In this document: piece by piece, positions 55,086-64,000 of the stretch
Position numbering within the stretch: the first letter of the stretch is position 1
Layout: each line of letters begins with the position of its first letter
NCBI RefSeq assembly: GCF_030253575.1
Contig: NC_080560.1
Span: forward strand, 38,549,001-38,613,000
Length of the DNA: 64,000 nucleotides
From: Rhododendron vialii
Taxonomy: Eukaryota > Streptophyta > Magnoliopsida > Ericales > Ericaceae
Direction of reading: 5' to 3'
The notes under the pieces: model-generated
What the model saw: only the letters and a program-made list of their open reading frames with translations
Database searches by the model: none
What the model was told of the DNA's origin: nothing
Made by a program: the position numbers and the translations under genes

Positions 55086-56574
55086 TACTTGCAGGAGAGT
55101 AGTGTTAACAAAAAAGGGAATGACAAAATCATTTCCCTTGTTGTTTTCTGCCACGAAAAGTCAAAATCATTTCCCTTGTTTTTTTTGTATATTGGTTCTA
55201 AATGCATCCGGGTTCATTGAACGACACGAAATCAGCAAATTCCGTAGTAGGTATATAAAACTGTTGGCCAATCGAATCGAGGGTCTTTATGGTAGTTTTC
55301 GGTGGAGAAAAGGTTTCTTTCAATTTTCGCGGCTGTGTATGAAACTGGAGTTTGAAATTTTGGATGGTGCAGGTTTTTTATGCACTCGCTCTATATCAAT
55401 GACGGGCGTTGTTTCTTGTGCTTTGAGAAAACAATGTTCAACTTTCATGTGGCCCTCATGCTTGAAGAGATGGATGGCTCGAGCTAAATCCGAAGGGGAT
55501 AAGAACACTACGGGCCACATGTGTTCCAGTAACTAATATAATAAGTATTTAGTATTTTTTAATGAGTATTTATTTTTGAATTAAATATGATGCATCGTAA
55601 GAGAATGACCTGTTTCCTAAAACAAAAAATAAGTGCTTACAAAATAAGAACCTCAGAGGAACGATATTTGGATGGAGTTACAACTTCCAAGCAGGGTATA
55701 GCAATCAATCTTAAAGTGGGACATCGTTGAGGTGTGAAGCTCGCTTTGCTTCAGATTACATTCGGATACAGATCAAGTTCGTCTGGACGCTCGATCAAGG
55801 AGTGGAAGTCTAGGGCATCTGGAAAATCGCACATATGGACCTTGTCCGAACAGAGGTTACGTGCATCTGGACGGGCATGGCTTATTTGACTTGTTTTTAT
55901 ATTCATTAGTCGATTTTTAGAGTCAGAAAATCATATTGTGAAATAGAGGTTTGTACTTGGTATGGCTTCCGAAAAGTAAGCACGTTGCCCAACCTTGTAT
56001 ATATTTGTGTAATTTGTTCTTTTTTCGTGCTTTCAATTTCTCATGTGTGTTTATGTGATTCATATCATTCCATTTGTTTGTTGGATTGAACTCATTCTTC
56101 AATATCCCAACACATTTTAGATCGAAGAAACTCAAAAGAGATCGTCATTCCTCACACAAACATTCAAAGAAAGAAAACAAGACTACACATAGAATGATCA
56201 TGGATGTGAAAGATAATTTGGGTGCTCCACGCCTCCAACGTATTACATTTCCACACATTCAAAACTAAATATATGAATGTCACCCGAATGAACCACGTTG
56301 GAGAGTATTAGAATAACATGCGACAGTGTCAAAGACCACCAACTAGTTAGTCAACTGAATAACTGCTCGGTGAATATTGTGTGGCATATATAATCTAACC
56401 CACAGATTGATTCTTCCATCCTTTTTTCCTGACCCATAGATTGGATGACAAGTTCCAGCCATAAAAATGGAATCTTCCATCCTTTTCACCTTACTTAAGT
56501 CTTACGATGTGATCACTGAGATAATCCATAAATCCACTATCTTAATTTATGGATTAATTAATATCACAATTAGG
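55086..56574. other. Intergenic between fold-back element and nested MITEs
   Basis: Includes a 151-codon plus-strand frame (55081-55536) with no recognisable family and no obvious splice context; I do not call it a gene. The rest is unremarkable. Confidence 0.5.
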
Positions 56575-57327
56575 GCCCGTTCCAGAACCGAAATAAGAAC
56601 TTATTTTTTGTCTAATAAGAAGCCTTGTTCTGGAAAATAAGAAGGTTGGTACTTATTTTGGAAGAATTTATATAGGTACCGACCAGCCGGGGATGGAAAT
56701 CGTACCGACGGCTGCGCCGGGCTGTCTCCGGCCACCGGATGGCCGATCCGAGCCGTCCAAAAATTCTATAAAAAAAAATCGAGGGGGCGAACGCAAGAAT
56801 CAATAGCATCCGAGGTGTGTAGGGTGCTTGATCCGAGCACTCCTTTTTCGTTTGAAATCATATACATGAAAAGGGGGTGCTCGGATCAAGCACCCTACAC
56901 ACCTCGGATGCCGTTAATTCCCGCGCAGGCCCCCTCGGTTTTTTTTTATAGAATTTTTGGACGGCTCGGATAGGCGGTCCGGTGGCCGGAGACGGCCCGG
57001 CGCGGCCGTCGGTACGATTTTCCTCCGCCGGCGCCCATTCTCATAGCAACAATCTTATTTTTTGTATAAGGTAACTTGAAGCTCAAAAATCATGTGTTTA
57101 CGCAAATAATTTTTTTATCACTATGGATCTTGTTTGATAGATCTCATTGAGATCTTTAATACGGTACAAAAAAATTTGAATTTTTTTTTTCATTTACATT
57201 ATTTTTGAGTTTGAAAATGTGAAAAGAACTTTTTATTTGAGTTTTGTGGAATGACCCTTCTTATTTTTGAATGAGAAGTTCCAAAATAAGTACTTATTTT
57301 TTAATAAAGTTTCCGGAACGGAGCCCA
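56575..57327. mobile_element. MITE (GGGCCCGTT... family) split by a nested fold-back element
   Basis: Starts GGGCCCGTTCCAGAACCG and ends CCGGAACGGAGCCC. Internal blocks GTTTACGCAAATAATTTTT, GATAGATCTCATTGAGATC and TTTGAGTTTGAAAATGTGAA are shared with 59297-59540 and 35800-36080. The 56661-57053 element sits inside it. Confidence 0.75.
56661..57053. mobile_element. Second copy of the GC-rich fold-back family, nested in another MITE
   Basis: Arms about 56697-56855 and 56862-57020 share with 32971-33365 the blocks GGTGTGTAGGGTGCTTGATC, GGCCACCGG and GTCGGTA, but with several arm mismatches, so it is older. Flanks CTTATTTTG (56652-56660) and CTTATTTTT (57054-57062) look like a 9-bp duplication with one mismatch. 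It interrupts the MITE spanning 56575-57327. Confidence 0.75.
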
Positions 57328-57380
57328 AGTTCCAAGCATTATCTAATTTCGAACGCCATACAAATCAAGACAAACACATA

Positions 57381-57542
57381 GGCCTGGTTTGATTCGAAGA
57401 TTAAAACATACTGTATGAGATTAATAGTACGTCCTGGGATTAATAATCCCGACAGCCATTGCGGGAACCAAATGTGGGATAACTCAGGAATAGGTACACT
57501 TAATCCCATTCAAGACAGTTAATCCGTGAATCAAACGAGGCC
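57381..57542. mobile_element. Small MITE with ATA duplication
   Basis: Ends GGCCTGGTTTGATTCGAAG / GTGAATCAAACGAGGCC, flanked by ATA on both sides (57378-57380, 57543-57545). About 160 bp; subterminal GATTAA and AATCCC motifs pair. PIF/Harbinger-like. Confidence 0.75.
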
Positions 57543-57682
57543 ATAAAACAGTAACGTTTTCACCATCACTGTCACTTTTTACGCGACTCTCAATTTTATG
57601 TTTTATTGGATGCTTTTAATGTAAACCACTCATACAATACAGAAATTAAGGACACACGTGAAATATGAAAACAAAAAGTCTA

Positions 57683-57795
57683 GGAACACTCCTCCCGGAC
57701 ACAATTGTATCTACAATCGTTCGATACATATGGGTCCACATGTATTGAACGGCTCCGGATGGAATTGTGTCTGTGTTTAAAAATTATGTTCCTAT
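57683..57795. mobile_element. Short MITE related to the one at 1054-1246
   Basis: Shares the block GTCCACATG-TTGAACGGCTC-GGAT and TTGTGTC with 1120-1215, and has weak inverted ends AGGAACAC / TTATGTTCCT. It lies just downstream of the acireductone dioxygenase copy 2 stop codon, so it may be part of its 3' UTR. Confidence 0.5.
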
Positions 57796-57822
57796 TGCTC
57801 GATATTAAAATAGAGCTCAAGT

Positions 57823-59820
57823 TCAATGAGCTTGGAGTGGGACTCCGATCTTCTGAGTCAGAACACTCTCGATGTACCCCTTCCTCGCCGGATGATCCTC
57901 CTGCGGACGATTGTAGGCCGTCCACACTGGCTCACCCACAAACAACCTCATCAACTGCAACAAAAAAAGAAGAAAAAGAAAAAGCTATGAGATTGCCGAG
58001 GTTACGGAAAAACAAAAAAAACAAGCCGAAATACCGAAATAAGTTTCAGACTTGTAAGTTTACAAGAATACATTATGTATTAGTAGAAGTATGTACTAGT
58101 ACTGTGATATAGATTTGTTACCTTGACGTAGTTAGTGGTGTCGAGGGTGAACCGGTGGTAAATTCCGGCAGGTAAGACGATGAGATCGCCGGCCTTGATC
58201 CAGATGCGAATCCAGCGATCGTCCTTATCCCGGACATCGAAATACCCACTCCCTTCCAAGCAGTATCGAATCTCTTCGTCGCCATGGATGTGCTCTGTGT
58301 AGAAGTTCCTCAGCTTCTCCTCGTACTTCTCCACTTTCTCAGGGCACAAATCCAACATATCCTACCAATTTAAGCACCTTCAGATGTACATGCAATACGA
58401 AAGATACGTCTTGATTGGAGAAATATGATTGGAGATGGATGGTCCGGTCCAAGGTTTTAACCATGCACCCGCGGTCCGTAACAGTTTTTTTAGCATTCCA
58501 ATACCATTACAACCCGATATACCAATGGAATTGCAAATCAAAAACATATCGGCCGGCTGGCTCTCGTTTGGTCTGTTTTCGATTCACCATCATGGGCGAT
58601 TTCGGCACTTTCAAATTTTTTCCGTCAAGAATAATTTTTGAAAATGCATGACCGCTACAATTAATCAATCCATAGCAGCTAGCTTGAAACTCGATATTGT
58701 TACACCACAACCATTTCCTATATTTAAAACCTTAGTCCAGTTCATCTATTTGTGGGCTCTTTCCGGACTTATTTTGTTCACTTTTTAGATCTAATACCGA
58801 GAATCACGTAAAAAAATCATGTCGACCCGATGCCGTTTGAGAACACCACCTTCATTAATCAAACATAAGTTTTGACAAAATTAATGTTACTCCATTATTG
58901 ACACAAACCGACGAGAGACTGGACCGTCGAACTCCTATTTGAAGTTAGGTGAGTGAGTTATGACTCATGAGTGAGAGATGGAGTAGTACGTACAGAGTAA
59001 TTGTAGCCCCTGGCTTCTCTAATTTTCTTCAATTCCTCGTCCTTCTCGTACGCCTTTGGGTTCATATGCCAGTATAGTACTCCCAGGTCTGTGCATGTCA
59101 CGCATAATTTCATTCATCACACCGATTCGTAGTGGAGAGCAACAGAACAGTCAAGACATGCATCTACGTACAGATTACAGAGAGAGAGAGAGAGAGAGAG
59201 ATGTACCAGCTAACGCTGGAGTGAAACGAACTCTTTAGGGTTGCGATGATGAGGAAGCCTCTGGTCCTCAATGTTTTCGTCCATGAACCATGCCTGTAAG
59301 GGCCCGTTTCGGAACGTAAAATAAGTACTTATTTTTTAAGAAGACAATTTTAAGCTTAAAAATAATATGTTTACGCAAATAATTTTTCTACCAATATGAA
59401 TCTTATTTAATAGATTTCATCAAGATCTTTAATACGATAAAAAAAAATTAAAAAATTATTTTTTATTTACATTATTTTTGAGTTTGAAAATGTGAAATAA
59501 ACTGTTTATTTTTTAAGAAGGTTTCTGAAACGGAAGCTAATACAGTATACGTATAATTTACTCTTCATCAAAGAACGTTAAGATTGGGATCAAGAGAGAG
59601 AAAGGGGGTAACCCAATGGGTTGACAAAGTGGTCTTAGTCTGATACTTAAGAATTTGTTCTCTTTTAAGGTCTCAATTCTTTTTGTCATCTCACTCCACG
59701 CGTAAGCGTGTGAAACAATAGTGAGAGGAGCTATAAGGATTAGTTCAAAGTGCTCCTAAGCTGGTCCGGACACTACTGAAAGAGAGAGAGAGAGGGAGTA
59801 GTGATTACCTCAATAGCCAT
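57823..59820 (-). CDS. ARD: Acireductone dioxygenase, copy 2, with exon 2 lesion (possible pseudogene)
   Basis: Paralogue of the gene at 48533-53282, same strand. Exons: 59809-59820 (MAIE), 59215-59293, 58994-59088, 58122-58361, 57823-57954. Ligands His86, His88, Glu92 and His131 (numbering of this model) are conserved in [13 protein letters not shown] and LPAGIYHRF. The copy-1 intron inside GSG-YFDV is absent here, so exons 4 and 5 are fused. At the end of exon 2 the frame runs FVSLQR then TAG. Compared with the family this looks like loss of one base just before the ancestral donor at 59207/59206. A GT eight bases upstream (exon end 59215) restores phase, skips the stop and gives a 185-aa protein lacking about three residues of the loop before LGVLYW. 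All other exons are open. A MITE ends right next to the exon 2 acceptor. Either a functional gene with a shifted donor, a recent pseudogene, or a sequencing error. Confidence 0.8.
59297..59540. mobile_element. Same MITE family, next to the ARD copy 2 exon 2 acceptor
   Basis: Begins GGGCCCGTTTCGGAACG and ends TTTCTGAAACGGAAGC, with internal GTTTACGCAAATAATTTTTC and TTTGAGTTTGAAAATGTGAA. On the gene strand its end reads ...CCGAAACGGGCCC followed at once by TTACAG and exon 2, so it lies within about 10 bp of the splice acceptor. Confidence 0.8.
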
Positions 59821-60044
59821 ATGGGTAAGAAAGTAGAAACACCGTGCTCGAATACTTCCTGCGTTGGTGGGCTTCGCTTGGCGAGTTGCAGAGGCTCGGG
59901 GATTTTAACGTGGACGACGTTAGTGAAAATCTTGTAATCTCGATGGTTCGGCACAAAAATCAGCTGAGATGCTCGTTTTCTTTGATGCCAATTGTGTGGA
60001 TCAATTTCGACTGTTTTTCTGTGGATGTGTTTCTTCGGTCGGAG

Positions 60045-60250
60045 AAATTTTTCGGTGCTGGGTATATCCTATGTGATACCCGCTCGGCGCATCCGGACCA
60101 TCCAATACATTTTAGACCGCTCGGATTGAAACTCACCCCAATGCTTTCTCTCATTTTTTTCTCTCCAAATTCGAATCGTCCAAAAACGCAATGGATGACT
60201 CGGATGCACCGAACGGACACCACGTAGCACCCGCTCGGCACCGAAAATTT
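60045..60250. mobile_element. Second copy of the GGTGCC MITE family
   Basis: Ends AAATTTTTCGGTGCTGGG and CCGCTCGGCACCGAAAATTT; internal CTCGGATTGAAACTCACCCC and CGTCCAAAAACGCA(A/T)TGGAT are shared with 37604-37831. It lies about 225 bp upstream of the ARD copy 2 start, so in its promoter. No clear target duplication. Confidence 0.75.
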
Positions 60251-60768
60251 GACCCTTCTCTCATATCTCACTCATATCTCTGGGCTGAGCATTACAATCC
60301 AAAATTTGTAAACCTCCCCAAACCAACGCAAAACAAATACACGCACTCACCATACTAGATTAGTACTCCCTTCGTTTCATATTGAGTGTCTATGTTACCG
60401 TTCTGAACATTTTAAGAATTTTTTTATATATTTCAATCTATAATGCTAAAAATATCCAATGTGTATCTTATTTGATAACTCTCAGTTAATTTTATTATAG
60501 AAAAATTTTAAAATCATAAAAAATACTATAAATTAAAAAAGGGGAAAAACTGAAATGGTCCATATAGTTAAGTGTTTGTGTCAATTTAGTATCTGTAGTT
60601 GTAATTGGCTCGATTTACACTCTGTACTTTCCATTTTGTTTCAACTTAGTCCAATTACTAACCACCGTTAATCCGCCATTAGTCCTTTTAACAGCAAAAT
60701 CAAATGACCCCTTTTTGGGGGTTAAAACAATAATTCTTGCATTCCCCTCTTGCCCTAATATTAGGGGT

Positions 60769-61110
60769 GTGCATGGGTCGAGCGGTCGGGTTTGACCCCC
60801 GAACTCGACCCCGACCCGACATGGCGGGTAATTAACAAATGTTTTAGGCCGGCAAACCGAACCAAAAAAGGGTAAGAACCATTCGCGAGCCCGATTCTTT
60901 AAGTCGGGTCAAGTTCGACCAAAAACCGAATTAATCTTTATGAATTGGTCGAGTCGGGTAAGAAACGCACCAACCCGGACTCTGAACCAAAATCTAATTT
61001 TTAACAGAAAATGAACATGTACTTGTCTGAAGCATATGTTCGACCCCACCCGGGACCCTTCGGGTCTGGTCAGGTCCGCGGGTAGACGGATTTTTTGCAC
61101 AGGCCTATCT
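60769..61110. mobile_element. hAT-like element nested in the 60.5 kb element
   Basis: Ends AGGGGTGTGCATGGGTC and TTTTGCACAGGCCT are inverted; flanks CTAATATT and CTAATATA fit an 8-bp hAT duplication with one mismatch. The interior repeats CGGGTCGGG/GACCCGAC motifs. Confidence 0.65.
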
Positions 61111-61424
61111 AATATACCTCTGAATCAAAACACAGCTCATTCTCCATTGATAAGAAGGCACCTGAGATGAAATTTGATTATAATTTTTTGCAAAAAGTCA
61201 CCCTCTAATTCAGCATTTTCATGATCAGCCATGAGGCAACATAATCACTGGTATTGTCTACCTGTTCAACTTGTGGACAAATACTGAGATACCTTATTTT
61301 TCTGCATAGTTCTGAAAATGCATATAAAATCATATCCAAAAGTTACAACATGATATAAATCTAAAAGTCACAACATGATAAAGAACAATGTCCAAAAGTC
61401 AGAATATTATATAAATTCAGGGGT

Positions 61425-61660
61425 TGTTCGGCTAAATAAACCAAGTGGTTTTTTTTTTTTTGTCTTTATTCAATTTTTTTCGCATTTGTTAGTTTTTTTG
61501 TCAATTTTTTCGGAATTATTGATTCGTTATGACGAAAAGAATCTAAAAAGTAAAAAATTACCATCGAAATCCATTTTTATTAATAAAGACGAAAAAATTG
61601 GCTTATTAGTTTTGTTTTGTCTTTATTAGCTTATTTTTGTATTTATTTAAAAGAACTAAC
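61425..61660. mobile_element. Partial copy of the 27.1 kb palindromic MITE family
   Basis: Contains TTTTGTCTTTATTCAATTTT, CGCATTTGTTAG, TTATTGATTCGT-ATGACGA and AAAAAGTAAAAAATTACCAT, matching one arm and the loop of 27139-27526. The second arm is mostly missing. Confidence 0.6.
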
Positions 61661-61788
61661 GGCAGTTAGCAATTGGACCAAATTGGAACAAAATGGAAAG
61701 TGCAAAGTATAAATCGAGTCAATTATAACTACAAGGACTAAGTTGACACAAACATTTAACTACAGGGACCATTTCAATTTTTTTCACT

Positions 61789-64000
61789 AAAAAAATATAA
61801 ACAAGATAAAAATAACCAAAAACTAGAGATAGTGTGATTGATTCCACTGGATTAGTCGATATACACAAAAACTAGTCCGAACACCTAAGTTCAAAAAACA
61901 TATTATAAGAAAGCTTTACTCAAAAAAATTTATTTATTTATTTGCTCGGCAAGCGTTACTCAAAATTTTGGCGTATTAAGAGCTACATATGCTCCCATCG
62001 GTTCGTTTAATTGTCGTTTAGACTTACTTTTAAAAACTGACTTTGTACGGTGCTAATTTTGATGGGCTAGGGGTGATGATGCCATAAACCGATCAATTCG
62101 AGTGCTCTAAAGACACCTACAAGACAAGTTCAATGATCGGTGCTATCTCTCCACGTGAATAGATAGAAATTTCTTTTCGGTACCGTTGCTGTCAACCGAT
62201 TCCCTCCTCCCTTTTGCCAATCAATTATCTTCTATCGTCAATGAAGTTTAACAAAGAAGTGGGCGTTATCGTTGTCGCCGGAGCAAATCTTCAAAATATA
62301 GTGATTTGAAGTTTTTTTTTGTTTATTTGGTTTGGGTATTTATGGTTTATTAACCATGAATCGGCGATTGAATATTCATGTTTTTTTTCTCGTTTTGTTC
62401 GTTGATTTTTTTATTTATGGCTTGTTTGGGTATTCTTACCATGATTATTAATGAAGATTTCCATGACGATACACAGATTGAATGGTTTTTTGTTTATTTA
62501 AACCATTTACCATGAAATATTTGTTCGAATCATGAGATATTAATCGTGTCCACGTAGTAATCGTCATGGTAATTTAACCTTGTAACGGTTTGAATATGTC
62601 ATGTTATATATATTTTTTACGGTAATTTAGCCATGTTCCATGTAATAAGATCAATAAAAAATATGACTTTCTGTTATCTGGTTGGCCAACTCGAAGAATG
62701 AAGAAAAAATGCAAATATGTAGTCAACTTATCATGTTATATTCCTAAAAATAAGTAATCAATCATATTGAAATTTACCAAATCCCATTGAATTAGAAAAA
62801 TAATCCAATCCAATCCCACTAAATTGGGAAAACAATCAAATCCAATCCCACTAAATTAGGAAATCAATATAACATTGAATTAGAAAAATAATCCAATCCA
62901 ATCCCACTAAATCGGGAAAACAATCAAATCCAATTGCACTAAATTAGGAAAGCAATATAACATGATATATGTATATCATAGTGAAAAGGGTAAGAAAGGT
63001 AATTCACACACTAAAGGATGAAAACATAAGTATGAAAAAAAGGTGAGATGAATTCTTACATGACATGAATAAAGAGGATGAATATTTAAATATTCCTAAT
63101 AAATTCCCTTCTTTACAAATTTACATGCACTCGATAGTTTTTTATTTATTTAAATTCTTGGGTCAAATATGAAAAATGACTTCTCACATACAGGTTTAGG
63201 ACCTTTTCCTTTAACTTTTTTTTTTTGGGTAAAGACCTTTTCCTTAACTTATTTGTATTAACTTAGTCTTTTCTGCAATCTTTTATTAGTTTCCCACCAA
63301 TTTTTTAAAAATTACATACTCATTTTTATTAGAAAAAATTGAAAATAACAAGTATAATAATTATTTTTTTTAATTTCCAAAAATTGGAATATTTCAAGAT
63401 GATCCACCTGGAGAGGAACATTAATTCAGGTCAAAACTTCATCCATCCTCAACTTATGCTAGTATTATTTGACATGTCTAGTGGGCCCTACTCCAACAAA
63501 GCCAGACCGTACCGAAAACCAAACCCAGCAAGCATCGACTGACGAGCCCTGTGTGTACATGGGCCAACACCCAAAATGTAGGCCCGAACCCGCAGAAAAA
63601 TCGTGGATGGGACCCCCTCTCACAACCTTTGCTTTCCAATTTCTTTGCACCTATACAGACGTTTTTTATATGTTTTTCTTTTTTTTTTAAGTAATATTAA
63701 TCGGATGTCCGGACTAGGCTGACCAGTTTGAGCGCACCTTGACTAATTCCGGGGCCGTGAAAGTAACGATCGGACATAACACCCCAGTAGCCCCAAAGTT
63801 TGAAATATTTTACCTCCGTAACAATGGAACATATGACTTCAAGAATGAGCATTTATTATTTCCTCACAACCATTTAGCCAAATCCCTTGAAATTACGTTT
63901 TTGATATGCTTTGACCTGTCCCTGGTCCCACTCTTGAAATCGATAAGGGAGCATCCCCCTCCCAGTAAAGCTACGCACCTTAACACACAATTCCGAAAAA
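61789..64000. other. Intergenic right end
   Basis: AT-rich, with the 88-bp tandem repeat at 62786-62961. I see no gene, RNA or clear transposon in the rest. Confidence 0.6.
62786..62961 (+). repeat. 88-bp tandem repeat, two copies
   Basis: ATTGAATTAGAAAAATAATC begins each unit, followed by CAATCCCACTAAATYGGG and further CCAAT/ACTAAATTAGG sub-repeats. Confidence 0.85.

Larger units (their letters stand above)
60541..61788. mobile_element. 1.25 kb element with ~140-bp TIRs containing two nested elements
   Basis: Left ACTGAAATGGTCCATATAG then GTGTTTGTGTCAATTTAG, CTCGATTTACACTCTG and CTTTCCATTTTGTT pairs with the inverted right end (61660-61788) along about 140 bp. Flanks TTAAAAAA / CTAAAAAAA suggest an 8-9 bp duplication. 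It contains a hAT-like element at 60769-61110 and a partial MITE at 61425-61660. No transposase. Confidence 0.75.

Noticed and set aside
63339-63690. Short ORFs at the right edge
   Set aside because: No recognised family, no splice context, mutually overlapping frames.

Overview
The window is nuclear DNA of a flowering plant, most likely a core eudicot. Genes are split by short GT-AG introns, intergenic DNA is AT-rich, and it is full of small transposon remnants, (GA)n/(CT)n microsatellites, a tRNA-type SINE, a plant Ty3-type gag element and a decayed plastid fragment. I cannot fix the species. Protein wording and repeat style would fit an asterid, perhaps Ericales, but that is a guess. Exon boundaries below were read by eye from splice sites, phase and protein-family continuity; in every gene modelled, the exon lengths sum to a whole number of codons.

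Layout. 1-16.4 kb: two intact tandem aldo-keto reductase genes (346 aa each, + strand; 1321-5337 and 10927-16014) with a two-MATH-domain gene (6319-7759, +) between them. The second reductase carries a ~0.9 kb plastid petB-petD fragment in intron 1; the first carries two promoter MITEs that the second lacks. 17.5-30.8 kb: one large minus-strand gene of 18 coding exons encoding dymeclin (730 aa). 30.8-40.4 kb: gene-poor DNA rich in MITEs and fold-back elements, including a practically perfect 182-bp inverted repeat, a (GGT)n-filled element inside a tandem duplication, and a nested 2 kb element. 40.5-42.4 kb: a class A heat stress transcription factor (minus, 363 aa). 42.9-45.3 kb: a compact LTR retrotransposon with a single intact gag-like ORF and no pol, inserted head-to-head with the heat-factor promoter. 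48.5-59.8 kb: two minus-strand acireductone dioxygenase genes (methionine salvage). The first is intact (200 aa). The second has all metal ligands but a 1-base lesion at the end of exon 2, possibly bypassed by a shifted splice donor. Between and after them lie large fold-back and TIR elements, several nested.

Functionally the genes are unrelated housekeeping or stress functions (NADPH-dependent carbonyl reduction, MATH scaffold, Golgi-associated dymeclin, heat-shock transcription, methionine salvage). There is no operon-like system. The main interest is structural: tandem paralogue pairs that differ by identifiable insertions, transposons placed exactly at promoters and splice sites, and very long hairpin-forming repeats that could feed small-RNA pathways.
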